A stretch of 38,249 nt of DNA from Dermatophilus congolensis. GTDB lineage: Bacteria; Actinomycetota; Actinomycetes; Actinomycetales; Dermatophilaceae. Under the pieces are notes generated by a model. That model was not told where the DNA came from and made no database searches. It saw only the letters and a program-made list of their open reading frames with translations. This document shows, in pieces, positions 9,703-17,400 of the stretch (within the stretch, counting starts at the first letter, position 1; every line of letters starts with the position of its first letter). A program made the translations under genes and the position numbers. The stretch lies in assembly GCA_030538115.1 (NCBI GenBank), contig JAUNUP010000027.1:1-38249 (forward strand), in the 5' to 3' direction.

Positions 9703-10245
9703 CTACGGAGGCGGGAAGGTGCCCACCGGCTCTTCCTGGATTTCGATCTCGAACGTGTTCATCACTCGCGCCACCATCATGTAGAAGCCAATGAGCAGCA
9801 CCAGTTCGACCAGGTGGGAGTCGTCGAACACCGCGCGGATCGCGTTGAAGACGTCGTCAGCGGCAGTCGTGGTGTGGAAGACCTCGTCGGTGAATCGCAA
9901 CAGGCTGAGGTCGAACGGTTCCAGCTCATCGAGGGGGGCGCCGTCGTAGGCGGCGATCGCCGCGATCTTCTCGGGTGTGAAGCCCACGCGCGTTGCGACG
10001 GCGGTGTGCTCGTGCCACATGTAGTGCGCCCCGCTGAGGTGCGCCACGCGAAGGATCACGACCTCACGGTGTAGAGGATCCAGTGAGCTGCCCCGGCTGA
10101 GCGTGTGCCCGAGCGCGAGTACTTCCGGGCCGGAGTTCTCGGAGTTCGCGACCATGCGGAACACGTTGATCGCACGTTTGCCGGCGAGCGCGGCGCGAAC
10201 ACGCTGCGCGCCCGTCTCGGGGTCGAAGTATGGAATTCGTGCCAT
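9703..10245 (-). CDS. Carboxymuconolactone decarboxylase (CMD)-family protein
   Basis: A 180-residue all-helical protein of the CMD/AhpD-like superfamily. The core reads REVVILRVAHLSGAHYMWHEHTAVATRVGF. The Glu and His of the family core are there, but the CxxC cysteines of AhpD peroxidase-type members are absent, so a thiol peroxidase role is unlikely. AGGAG lies 5 nt before the ATG. It is the last gene of a minus-strand operon and starts 9 nt after the aldolase stop. Relatives without cysteines are common at the ends of aromatic catabolism clusters, where their reaction is mostly unknown. Here it may act on a lactone or act as a decarboxylase or isomerase of a pathway intermediate; this is inference. 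Confidence 0.82.
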   Translation of the reverse strand: MARIPYFDPETGAQRVRAALAGKRAINVFRMVANSENSGPEVLALGHTLSRGSSLDPLHREVVILRVAHLSGAHYMWHEHTAVATRVGFTPEKIAAIAAYDGAPLDELEPFDLSLLRFTDEVFHTTTAADDVFNAIRAVFDDSHLVELVLLIGFYMMVARVMNTFEIEIQEEPVGTFPPP

Positions 10246-10253
10246 GACAGCTC

Positions 10254-11075
10254 CTACTCGTGTGGGCTCCGGAATCGTTCGAGAAGCGCGTCGGCCGCTT
10301 TGACCAGCAATGACGAATCCGCCGCGACGCCCGCGAAGGTGACCCCTTGCGACATCCAGCGTTCTGTTACGAGCGGGTCGGCCACCATGATCCCGGTCGG
10401 GGTTCCGGTCGAGAGCACGGCTTGGTTCGCCTCCGTGATGGCGGCGACCACGTCAGGATGGTTCGGCTGGCCCGGAACGCCGAGCTCTGCCGACAGATCA
10501 GAAGCGCCGAAAAGAACTCCGTCGACGCCGTCGACGGAAGCGATCGCCTCGGCGTTCTCGAGGGCGGTGCGGGTCTCGACCTGAACGATGACACCGATGT
10601 TCTCGCCCGCGGCGCCGACGTAGTCGGTGAGTCGCCCCCACCGGGAGGAACGGCCGATGCCGCTCCCCATTCCCCGCACTCCCGCAGGCGCGTAGCGAGT
10701 GGCCTGAATCACTGCCTGTGCGTCTTCCGGCGTGTCGATCATGGGCAGGAGCAGGTTGGGGGCGCCGATCTCCAGATACTGCTTGATGAGTGAGGCGTCG
10801 GCGTTGGGGAGCCGCACCACCGGTTCGGAGGTGCGGCGTTCGGTCTCGTCGAAGGCCAGAGCGTTGGCCGCGGCGATGCTTTGCAGCTGCGACAGAACAC
10901 TGCGTAGGTCGTTCGGGCCGTGTTCAGCGTCGATGAGGAGCCAGTCGTACCCCACCCCGGCGAGCAGTTCGGCGCTGTAGGAGTCGCCGAGTACGAGCCA
11001 CAAACCGAAGAGCTTCTGGCCCTCGGTCAGGCGCCTCCGGAACGTATTTCGCGGCATCGGGCGATGCATCGGCAC
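10254..11075 (-). CDS. HpaI-type class II pyruvate aldolase
   Basis: A 273-residue protein of the HpcH/HpaI aldolase family, which cleaves 4-hydroxy-2-oxoacids to pyruvate plus an aldehyde (succinate semialdehyde in the homoprotocatechuate route). The key segments are GYDWLLIDAEHGPNDL (catalytic-base His52), VVRLP (Arg88, pyruvate binding), VQVET (metal ligand Glu167) and GASDLSAELG (metal ligand Asp193). GTG 11075 was chosen because AGGAGG, lying inside the end of the upstream gene, is 7 nt before it; ATG 11069 and ATG 11057 are less well placed. The gene sits 2 nt after the hydratase stop, in the order hydratase-aldolase seen in hpaHI. The aldehyde released cannot be told from sequence. Confidence 0.9.
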   Translation of the reverse strand: MPMHRPMPRNTFRRRLTEGQKLFGLWLVLGDSYSAELLAGVGYDWLLIDAEHGPNDLRSVLSQLQSIAAANALAFDETERRTSEPVVRLPNADASLIKQYLEIGAPNLLLPMIDTPEDAQAVIQATRYAPAGVRGMGSGIGRSSRWGRLTDYVGAAGENIGVIVQVETRTALENAEAIASVDGVDGVLFGASDLSAELGVPGQPNHPDVVAAITEANQAVLSTGTPTGIMVADPLVTERWMSQGVTFAGVAADSSLLVKAADALLERFRSPHE

Positions 11076-11077
11076 GG

Positions 11078-11893
11078 TCAGTCCTCCTGAAGTCGAAACG
11101 AGATCACGCCGAGCGGGCCGTAGTCCGCGTGGACGACATCGCCGGCGCTGATGGGCACCGGTCGAGTGAACGAGCCGGCCAGTACGAGATGCCCGGCCTC
11201 TAGATGCTGTCCATGCTGGTGCAGACGGTTGGCCAGCCAGGCGATGCCGACTGCCGGGTTGCCCAGAACGGCTCCGGCCAGGCCCGACTCCTCGACGACC
11301 CCGTTGAGGTACAGCAGGGCACCGGCCCACCGCAGGTCGATGCGATCAGGCGTGACCGGGTTACCGCCGATGACGATTCCCGCATTCGCGGCGTTGTCGG
11401 AGATCGTGTCGAAGACCTTGCGCGGAGCGCCGCTCTCTCGGTCGAACTGCTCGATGCGGGAGTCGATGATCTCCAGCGCGGGCATCACACGCTCTGTCGC
11501 CGCCAGAACGTCGGAGACAGACACGTTCGGCCGCTTGAGCGGCTTCGCGAGCAGGAACGCCAACTCGACTTCGACGCGGGGCTTGATGAATCGACTCGCG
11601 CGTACGGGTGCTCCGGGCTCGTAGAGCATCTCGTCGAAGAGCGTGCCGAAATCGGGTTCGTCGATCTGGCTGCTCACCTGCATGGCGCGTGAGGTGAGTC
11701 CGATCTTGTGCCCGATGACGGTCTGGCCCTCCGCGCTCTTCAGTTCCGACCACGCCCGCGAGACGGCGTAGCCGTCGTCGATGGTCATGCCCGGGAACCG
11801 CCCGGAGAAGTGTCTGACCTGGGTGCGGGTCTGCTCGGCCTCGTGCAGCTCTCGTGCGAGTGCAGCGCAGTGGCTCTCAGAGAAGGTGCTCAC
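11078..11893 (-). CDS. HpaH/MhpD-type 2-oxo-enoate hydratase
   Basis: A 271-residue protein of the fumarylacetoacetase-fold hydratase family. It resembles 2-oxohept-4-ene-1,7-dioate hydratase (HpaH) and 2-keto-4-pentenoate hydratase. Diagnostic blocks are [24 protein letters not shown], the metal-site strand [32 protein letters not shown] and [17 protein letters not shown]. It adds water to a 2-hydroxy-2,4-dienoate to give a 4-hydroxy-2-oxoacid, which is the substrate for the aldolase encoded next. Its start overlaps the end of the hydrolase gene by 4 nt. The ATG at 11893 is the natural family start. Confidence 0.92.
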   Translation of the reverse strand: MSTFSESHCAALARELHEAEQTRTQVRHFSGRFPGMTIDDGYAVSRAWSELKSAEGQTVIGHKIGLTSRAMQVSSQIDEPDFGTLFDEMLYEPGAPVRASRFIKPRVEVELAFLLAKPLKRPNVSVSDVLAATERVMPALEIIDSRIEQFDRESGAPRKVFDTISDNAANAGIVIGGNPVTPDRIDLRWAGALLYLNGVVEESGLAGAVLGNPAVGIAWLANRLHQHGQHLEAGHLVLAGSFTRPVPISAGDVVHADYGPLGVISFRLQED

Positions 11894-12807
11894 GACGCGA
11901 CCCGCTTCACTGCGGCCGACAGGAAGTCGAGCATGACCGAGTTGAACTCGTCAGCTCGCTCGAATTGCGGCCAGTGATCACAACCCCGCATGTCGACGAC
12001 CGTGCCGTTCGGCAGCAGATCACCGAGAGCGCGCGCGTTGTCGAGGAACATGTTCGGTGCGTCCACCGCCGCGATCACGAGGGCGGGCATGCGCAGCGAG
12101 GCCCATTCCTGCTGCGACAGCTCCTGCCCACCGGTGGTGAAGGCCAAGAGATGCTTCATGGCCGTCGCCATCTCGGGCTGCTGATAGATGGCGAGACGTA
12201 CCCCGACGAGGTCGTCGATGAGATCGGACTGGTCGAGCATGAGCCTGCCCATCGCCTCTGTCACGGTCGCCCAGGTCGGTGTGGCGGCGGCGCTGCTGCG
12301 TCGCTTTCTCACATCGGCCGCGAACTCCTTCTCCTCCTCCGCATTCACGATGATGCCCGCAGGAGCCACGAGCACGAGGCGTTCGACTCGGTCGGGGTGA
12401 TCCGCCGCCATACGTGCTGCGACCCACGAGCCGAGCGAGATGCCGACGACGGAGGCCGACCCGATTCCGAGTGTGTCCATCACGGAGAGCGCGTGCGCCG
12501 CATAGTCGGGGATGAGGTAGGGCCGGTCGGGCTTGTCGGTGTACCCGCAGCCCAGCATGTCGATGCCGATGACGCGGTGGGTCTTGGCGAGGGCGCCGTA
12601 GTTGGCGCAGAAGTTCTCGAGGCTGCCTGCCGTGCCGTGCAGGAGCAGCGCCACCGGTGCATCTTCCGGGCCGGCCACGAGGCAACGCGTGCGGATGCCG
12701 TCGCAGTCGACCCAGAACAGCTCATGGGGAACCGTGTTCAGGTAGGTCCAGACGCTCCGATACGGCACGGCTGCGTCTGGCGCGGGAGCGTTCGGAAGAC
12801 CTGTCAT
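11890..12807 (-). CDS. Alpha/beta hydrolase, meta-cleavage-product hydrolase-like
   Basis: A 305-residue alpha/beta-hydrolase. The oxyanion-hole strand is LLLHGTAGS (about 55-62). The nucleophile elbow GISLGS places Ser124. Asp249 (VIAAVDAP) is the likely acid, and His278 (GCDHWPQFE) is the catalytic His followed by the HWPQ string typical of C-C bond (meta-cleavage product) hydrolases such as BphD, HsaD and MhpC. ATG 12807 overlaps the stop of the preceding gene as ATGA, so it is translationally coupled. In context it should hydrolyse a ring-fission product to an acid plus a 2-hydroxydienoate, which feeds the HpaH-type hydratase. Ester or amide hydrolysis cannot be excluded. Confidence 0.85.
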   Translation of the reverse strand: MTGLPNAPAPDAAVPYRSVWTYLNTVPHELFWVDCDGIRTRCLVAGPEDAPVALLLHGTAGSLENFCANYGALAKTHRVIGIDMLGCGYTDKPDRPYLIPDYAAHALSVMDTLGIGSASVVGISLGSWVAARMAADHPDRVERLVLVAPAGIIVNAEEEKEFAADVRKRRSSAAATPTWATVTEAMGRLMLDQSDLIDDLVGVRLAIYQQPEMATAMKHLLAFTTGGQELSQQEWASLRMPALVIAAVDAPNMFLDNARALGDLLPNGTVVDMRGCDHWPQFERADEFNSVMLDFLSAAVKRVAS

Positions 12808-13373
12808 TCTGAGTGCCTCACGCGCGCCTGCTCGATGCGGGCACCGATCTCGGCCATCCACTCGTCACGGGGACGAGCGGCTGGGTCTTGGCGCACGAGC
12901 TCTCGGGTCTGCTCGAGGATCTCCTCCTCGGAGTCGTCCAGGTTGAGGGGCTCTCCGAGAGGCTGCTGCACGTACCAGGGGGCGTGCGTATAGACCTCGA
13001 GCATGTTGCCGTCGGGGTCGTCGATGTAGACGCTCCAGGCGTTGCCGTGGTTCTTGACCACCTGCACCGGGATGCCGGTTCGCACGACGTGCTTCCAGAA
13101 CGCCCGCAGCTCCGCCAGCGTGGGTACGACGAACGAGATCTGAGCGGTCGTCGGAGGCGTGTCGGGGTCGCGGCCCTCGATCAGCGCGAGTTGGTGGTGC
13201 TCGGCCGGGTTCGCGGTGAGGAAGGCGCCGCGCCGCTGGACGGCGGCCTTTCCCGACTTGCCCAGACCGGAGTCGGAGACGACCATGCCGAATTCGCGGG
13301 TGTAGAAGTCGACCATCGCGTCGAGGTCTTTGCAGAAGATGCCGAGGTGTGCGAGCTGGGGGTTGAAGTTCAC
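12804..13373 (-). CDS. VOC-superfamily (one-domain extradiol dioxygenase-like) protein
   Basis: A 189-residue two-module VOC protein, the size of one-domain type I extradiol dioxygenases. The first module begins QLAHLGIF (His9, likely metal ligand) and the second ends DGNMLEVY (Glu126, ligand). The second-module first strand reads TTAQISFVV, so Gln78 stands where classical extradiol dioxygenases have their second His. An EHHQLALIE string (His59, His60) precedes it. The C-terminal APWYVQQPLGEPLNL tail is typical of VOC proteins annotated as catechol dioxygenases. GTG 13373 follows AGGAG with 8 nt spacing. The gene lies between MmgE/PrpD and the C-C hydrolase, the natural place for ring cleavage. 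The dioxygenase role is an inference weakened by Gln78. Confidence 0.75.
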   Translation of the reverse strand: MNFNPQLAHLGIFCKDLDAMVDFYTREFGMVVSDSGLGKSGKAAVQRRGAFLTANPAEHHQLALIEGRDPDTPPTTAQISFVVPTLAELRAFWKHVVRTGIPVQVVKNHGNAWSVYIDDPDGNMLEVYTHAPWYVQQPLGEPLNLDDSEEEILEQTRELVRQDPAARPRDEWMAEIGARIEQARVRHSE

Positions 13374-13378
13374 GTCGT

Positions 13379-14773
13379 CTACTCCTGGTCGGTTGGGGTG
13401 AGGGCTGCAGTGAGTTCGCGGACGTTGCCGACGTCCTCCAGCCGCTGAATGAGATCGAGGGCGGTGGCAGCGTGCTGCTCGTCGATGGCCGAGGAGAACC
13501 TCACACACCGCCAGTACTTGTCGACGATTGCCTCGAGGGGAGTGGGGTTGCGGAGCCAGCCGAGGGGCTTGGAGCGGGAGGTCTCGAAGGAGCGGCCGTT
13601 CTTGAGCACAATGCGCAGCACGCTGGCCTGGTTATTGCCCACAGGGAGCCGAGGCAGGAGGGTGACCTTGGCCGCGAGATCGAGCACAGCCGGGTCGTAA
13701 ATCGCCGGAGCCACGTAGTGCTCCAGTTCCGGTCGCCCGCGCAGCACCGCGTTTGCCAGGCCGTACGGGATGGTGAAGAGGAACTTGGGCTGCTGGTCGT
13801 CGGCCGTCGGCACCTGGTTGAGGAAGTGGTCGATCCGGTTGGTGGGCACGTCGAGTTCGATGCGCTCGACATCATCGGCGACGATGCCGTTCTCCTCGCG
13901 GAGTTCCAGCGCCGCTTCGATGGGGTTGTGGTTGCCGTAGCACGAGGGGTGCAGCTTGTGCTGACCGTGCACGTAGAACACAGAGCCCAGGTCGGCGACC
14001 ATGTTCGACGGCTTCGGGTCGTGCGTATACATCGTGAAGTAGCCCATGCGGCTCTCCATCGCGTCGCGCACGCCGTCGAAGCCGCGCAGGGAGAGTTCAC
14101 AGGCCAGGATCCCGTTGTACGCGGCCGCGGCGCCAGGCAGCTTGAAGGCGTGGGCGCCGTCCCAGATGCCTTGGAACGTGCCGGCCATGAGGTTGACGAG
14201 AATGCCGAAGGCGTTGCGCAGCTGGGCGTGATCGAGTCCGAGCAGCCGGCCGGCGATCGCCGTTGCGCCGAACGCATTGGAGGTGCCGCACACCTCGAAC
14301 GACTTGTCGAAGTCGAATGTGTCGGCGACGGACACGCGTGCAGCCACATCGCCTCCCAGGATGACCGCAGCCAGCAGGTCTCGGCCGCTCGCGCCGACGC
14401 GCTCACCCAGAGCCAGTGCCACGGGTTCCGTCGTACTCGCAACGTGGCCGACCATTTTGCCCTCGTTGATGCCCTCCGGCTCCGGCCCGGTCACCTCGAA
14501 GTCGAAGGAGCGTGTCTGCAGGGACGTCACCATCGCGGCCTGGGCCGAGGGAAGGCGCGCGGTCCGGCCGACGACGGTCGATTCGCCCGCGCCTCCCCAG
14601 GTCTGGAAGAGGTCGAGAACGGAATCGTTGCCAGGCGCGGCAACTCCGGCGAGCGCGCATGCGGTCGCGTCGATGAGGCGCTTCTTGGCCGCCAGCACGA
14701 CGTCGGCGTCGAACGCCTCGAAAGGTGTGTCGAGGATATGGCTGACGAGTCTGTCGATCAGCACGTCGGTCAT
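13379..14773 (-). CDS. MmgE/PrpD-family protein
   Basis: A 464-residue member of the MmgE/PrpD family, whose known members include 2-methylcitrate dehydratase and cis-aconitate decarboxylase. Family segments are AKKRLIDATACALAG near the N-terminus, NAFGATAIAGRLLGLDHAQLRNAFGI, HAFKLPGAAAAYNGILA, and HKLHPSCYGNHNPIEAAL near the active site. Two start ATGs (14776, 14773) follow GGAGGT; 14773 has the better 4-nt spacing. It is the first gene of the minus-strand operon, divergent from the hydroxylase. Possible roles are hydration/dehydration or isomerisation of a tricarboxylate-like or ring-fission acid. I cannot assign a reaction. The wider open frame starting upstream is not used because it overlaps the operator region. 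Confidence 0.88.
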   Translation of the reverse strand: MTDVLIDRLVSHILDTPFEAFDADVVLAAKKRLIDATACALAGVAAPGNDSVLDLFQTWGGAGESTVVGRTARLPSAQAAMVTSLQTRSFDFEVTGPEPEGINEGKMVGHVASTTEPVALALGERVGASGRDLLAAVILGGDVAARVSVADTFDFDKSFEVCGTSNAFGATAIAGRLLGLDHAQLRNAFGILVNLMAGTFQGIWDGAHAFKLPGAAAAYNGILACELSLRGFDGVRDAMESRMGYFTMYTHDPKPSNMVADLGSVFYVHGQHKLHPSCYGNHNPIEAALELREENGIVADDVERIELDVPTNRIDHFLNQVPTADDQQPKFLFTIPYGLANAVLRGRPELEHYVAPAIYDPAVLDLAAKVTLLPRLPVGNNQASVLRIVLKNGRSFETSRSKPLGWLRNPTPLEAIVDKYWRCVRFSSAIDEQHAATALDLIQRLEDVGNVRELTAALTPTDQE

Positions 14774-14852
14774 CATGACCTCCGATCGGTGAGGAACTGT
14801 GGGGGAGCGGCGCGCCTCCTGTCGGGGCAGGACCGTCCGGCTTGTCCCCGAA

Positions 14853-14903
14853 AGTACGTGTCCGGCCATTCATGCCGGAACCGAGTTATTCCACGTACTG
14901 GAA
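14853..14903. promoter_or_regulatory. Nested operator palindromes between the divergent catabolic arms
   Basis: Three inverted repeats overlap. AGTACGTG (14853-14860) pairs with CACGTACT (14892-14899). TCCGGC (14861-14866) pairs with GCCGGA (14874-14879). TTCCA-CGTAC-TGGAA (14889-14903) is a 15-bp palindrome with arms like those of the E. coli IclR box, inside-out. They lie between the start of the MmgE/PrpD operon and the promoter of the hydroxylase, so a regulator bound here could control both arms. The IclR protein encoded at 18822 is the best candidate. The repeats are seen; the binding is inferred. Confidence 0.55.
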
Positions 14904-14985
14904 ACACGCCGACATTCGCCTCCCGCGGTCATGCCATTAGGCGCCGCGATATCCGATGACCTTTCCGTCACCCGGCAGACGCGTG

Positions 14986-15014
14986 TTGGCCGCGATCAAG
15001 TGGGCTCGTATTTT
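14986..15014 (+). promoter_or_regulatory. Candidate promoter of the hydroxylase-reductase genes
   Basis: TTGGCC (14986-14991) and TATTTT (15009-15014) are separated by exactly 17 nt and lie 31 nt upstream of the hydroxylase ATG. This is close to a sigma-A type promoter and sits downstream of the operator palindromes. Confidence 0.5.
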
Positions 15015-15045
15015 TGCGACAAACGACTTGACCAAGGAGAGCCCA

Positions 15046-16305
15046 ATGTCTGCTACCAAGAGCCGGACCGGCGAGGAGACCGTCGACTACTCGGGCCCGC
15101 GCAGTGAGGACTGGAGCGAGTACCGCGAACGAGCCATTGAGGAGGGACGCGTCTATCTGGAGAAGGTCGACGCCGCGCTCGACATCATTCGCGCCGGTGC
15201 CGCCGAGTCGGAGGCCGAGGGGCGGGTTCCGGATGCGTCGGTGCAGGCCATGATCGAGACGGGCCTGTTCCGGGCCTTCACGCCCTTGCGTTACGGCGGC
15301 CTGGAGATGGCTCCGGCAGCGTTCTTCGAGGGCATCATGCGCATCGCGGGAGCCGACAGCTCGGCGGCCTGGGTCGCCGGCCAGCTCAACGTGCACTCGT
15401 TCGAGATCGCTCTGATGAGCGAGAAGATGCAGGACGAGTTCTGGGGTGAAGACCCGAACACCCGCGCGTCGAGCTCGTACGCCCCCATTGGCAAGCACGA
15501 GGAGGTCGAGGGCGGTCACATCCTCAATGGCACCTGGACCTTCTCCAGCGGTGTCGATCACGCGACGTGGGTCATCCTGGGTGCCCGCGACCGCAACTTC
15601 GTCGTGCCGATCGAAGACGTCACGGTCGACCCCGACAGCTGGGACGTGCAGGCACTCAAGGGCACCGGAAGCAAGTCGGTCACTCTCGTCGACGTCTTCG
15701 TGCCCCACTACCGCACGCACTACCTCGTCGACACGTACAACGATGCCAACCCCGGCTGGGCGGTGAACAACCGCCCGCTGTACTGGGTGTCGTTCCTGTC
15801 GACGTTCAACGCGACCCCCACCAACACCGCGATCGGTACCGGTCTGGCCGGGGTCCACACGTTCATCGAGCAGTCGCGCACGCGCCTCACGAGGCAGGGA
15901 ACGGGTGCTCCGGCCGCGCAGAACCCGTTCTTGCACCTCAAGGTCGCCGACGCACTCAACCGCCTCGAGATGGTCAAGCTGCGCCACCTCACCACGTGGC
16001 GGGAGTTCTTCGACCTCGCGTGCCGCGGCGAGGAGGCCCCCGCGGTCGACCGCATGCGCGCGCGCTTCGAGGCCGCCAACGGCATCGCGACAGCCTTCGA
16101 GGCGATCACCGACATCTGGCCCATCGCCGGGGCGGCAGCGAGTGCTTCCGCCAACCCACTGCAGCGCACCATGCGTGACCTCATGGCGGCCCGGAACCAC
16201 GGTTCGGCTGGCAAGGAACTCGCGGCCGGGCTGTACATCAAGACCCTGTTCGGAATCGAGCCGGCGCCGTTCAGCGACTTCGGCACCCTCGCCTACTACA
16301 AGTGA
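15046..16305 (+). CDS. Reduced-flavin-dependent aromatic hydroxylase, C2/HsaA type
   Basis: A 419-residue protein with the acyl-CoA dehydrogenase fold, of the group D flavin monooxygenases. These use FMNH2 or FADH2 supplied by a partner reductase to hydroxylate phenols ortho to the OH. Diagnostic segments are WTFSSGVDHATWVILGA (Ser168/Ser169, the region of the catalytic Ser of C2), GTGSKSVTLVDVFVP, and LMAARNHGSAGK with His385 where C2 and HsaA have an essential His. The length is close to p-hydroxyphenylacetate hydroxylase C2 of Acinetobacter. True acyl-CoA dehydrogenase is unlikely: there is no YEGT-type catalytic Glu and the partner gene is a flavin reductase. ATG 15046 follows AAGGAGAG. 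The substrate is probably a phenolic acid. Confidence 0.87.
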   Translation: MSATKSRTGEETVDYSGPRSEDWSEYRERAIEEGRVYLEKVDAALDIIRAGAAESEAEGRVPDASVQAMIETGLFRAFTPLRYGGLEMAPAAFFEGIMRIAGADSSAAWVAGQLNVHSFEIALMSEKMQDEFWGEDPNTRASSSYAPIGKHEEVEGGHILNGTWTFSSGVDHATWVILGARDRNFVVPIEDVTVDPDSWDVQALKGTGSKSVTLVDVFVPHYRTHYLVDTYNDANPGWAVNNRPLYWVSFLSTFNATPTNTAIGTGLAGVHTFIEQSRTRLTRQGTGAPAAQNPFLHLKVADALNRLEMVKLRHLTTWREFFDLACRGEEAPAVDRMRARFEAANGIATAFEAITDIWPIAGAAASASANPLQRTMRDLMAARNHGSAGKELAAGLYIKTLFGIEPAPFSDFGTLAYYK

Positions 16306-16324
16306 TCCGAAGGTGGAACCCCGC

Positions 16325-17302
16325 ATGAGCATCGACAACACCACCGCAGCGCAGACGCGTCTTGAGCCCATGGAACACGGTGACCCGATGGACGATCCGA
16401 GGGCCTTCCGCCGCGCCCTCGGACAGTACGCGACTGGTGTCACCGTGATCACCACGGTGAACGGCGACCAGAAGGTGGGGATGGCCGCGAACTCGTTCTC
16501 GGCGCTGTCCCTCGACCCGCCTCTGATCCTCTGGTCGATCCGCAAGGAATCGCGCAGCGTGGAACCGTTCACCACCAACGGGCATTTCGCGGTGAGCGTG
16601 CTCGCTGAGCAGCAGGTCGATGTGGCGGGCGTGTTCGGGCACCACCGAGACGACAAGTTCGAGCAGGTGACGTGGACGACGAGCGCTCAAGGTGACCCGT
16701 TGATCGACGGTGCGCTCGCTCACATCGAGTGCGACACGCACCAGGTGATCGAGGGAGGCGACCACCTCCTGCTCGTGGGCCGCGTCACCCGCTTCGCTCG
16801 CTTCCCAGGGCATCCGCTGCTGTTCGCGCAGGGGCGCTACGGCGTCGCCGAGAACCACCCCGGTCCCGACGAGAGTAACGTGCACATCTCCACGGGCGGC
16901 CTGGAGGACGAGCCCGACCTTCTCCCCTCCCTCATCAAGGCAGCCGACCGGCACCTGTCGGTGCTCTTCGAGAAGAACCGCTCCAAGATCGGTGTCACGG
17001 TCAACAGCGGACGCGTGCTCAACATGCTCGCCGGCGGCGCGAAGAGTTTCGAGCGGATGGCGCAGGAGTCGCTCCTCGGCGATCACGCTCTGGAGGAGGC
17101 CTTGGCCGCGCTGCTCCGTGACGACAGCATCGTGGAAGTCTCCGAGCGGACATGGGAACTCACCGGCCGTGGGGGCGAGGTGCGCGCCTCGCTGCGGCGC
17201 AACGCCGAGGAGTTCACACAGCGACAGTTGAGGTCGATTCCGGAAGAGGACCTCGCCGTCGCGGAGCGCGTGCTCCGCCGACTCGTCACAGCCGTGTACT
17301 GA
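16325..17302 (+). CDS. Flavin reductase fused to a MarR-like domain (C1 type)
   Basis: A 325-residue two-domain protein. Residues about 24-176 are an HpaC/HsaB-like flavin reductase barrel, with FRRALGQYATGVTVITTV, GMAANSFSALSLDPPLILW, HFAVSVL and LLFAQGRYG. Residues about 195-325 are helical, with a winged-helix look (IKAADRHLSVLFEKNR, LLRDDSIVEVSERTWELTGRG, and a long C-terminal helix). The same arrangement is known in the reductase C1 of Acinetobacter p-hydroxyphenylacetate hydroxylase, where the MarR-like part binds the aromatic substrate and releases autoinhibition. It starts 19 nt after the hydroxylase with AAGGTGG as ribosome site and should supply its reduced flavin. The upstream extension of the frame overlaps the hydroxylase and is not coding. 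Confidence 0.85.
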   Translation: MSIDNTTAAQTRLEPMEHGDPMDDPRAFRRALGQYATGVTVITTVNGDQKVGMAANSFSALSLDPPLILWSIRKESRSVEPFTTNGHFAVSVLAEQQVDVAGVFGHHRDDKFEQVTWTTSAQGDPLIDGALAHIECDTHQVIEGGDHLLLVGRVTRFARFPGHPLLFAQGRYGVAENHPGPDESNVHISTGGLEDEPDLLPSLIKAADRHLSVLFEKNRSKIGVTVNSGRVLNMLAGGAKSFERMAQESLLGDHALEEALAALLRDDSIVEVSERTWELTGRGGEVRASLRRNAEEFTQRQLRSIPEEDLAVAERVLRRLVTAVY

Positions 17303-17319
17303 AGCACCGGTTTCCTGAC

Positions 17320-17368
17320 GCGTAAGGCCGTCGGCCTCATTATGTGATGGGGGCCGACGGCCTTACGC
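17320..17368. terminator. 17-bp perfect inverted repeat, bidirectional terminator
   Basis: The arm at 17320-17336 (GCGTAAGGCCGTCGGCC) and its exact complement at 17352-17368 enclose a 15-nt AT-richer loop. It lies between the convergent reductase and TetR genes. There is no T tract, but the stem is very stable, so termination in both directions is the likely role. Confidence 0.7.
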
Positions 17369-17400
17369 ATGCTCGAATAGCTGGCCGGCGGGCGGCTGGC

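Noticed and set aside
15046..16305. Annotation of this gene as an acyl-CoA dehydrogenase
   Set aside because: It has the fold but lacks the catalytic Glu motif of that family, carries the Ser and His positions of C2/HsaA hydroxylases, and is paired with a flavin reductase.
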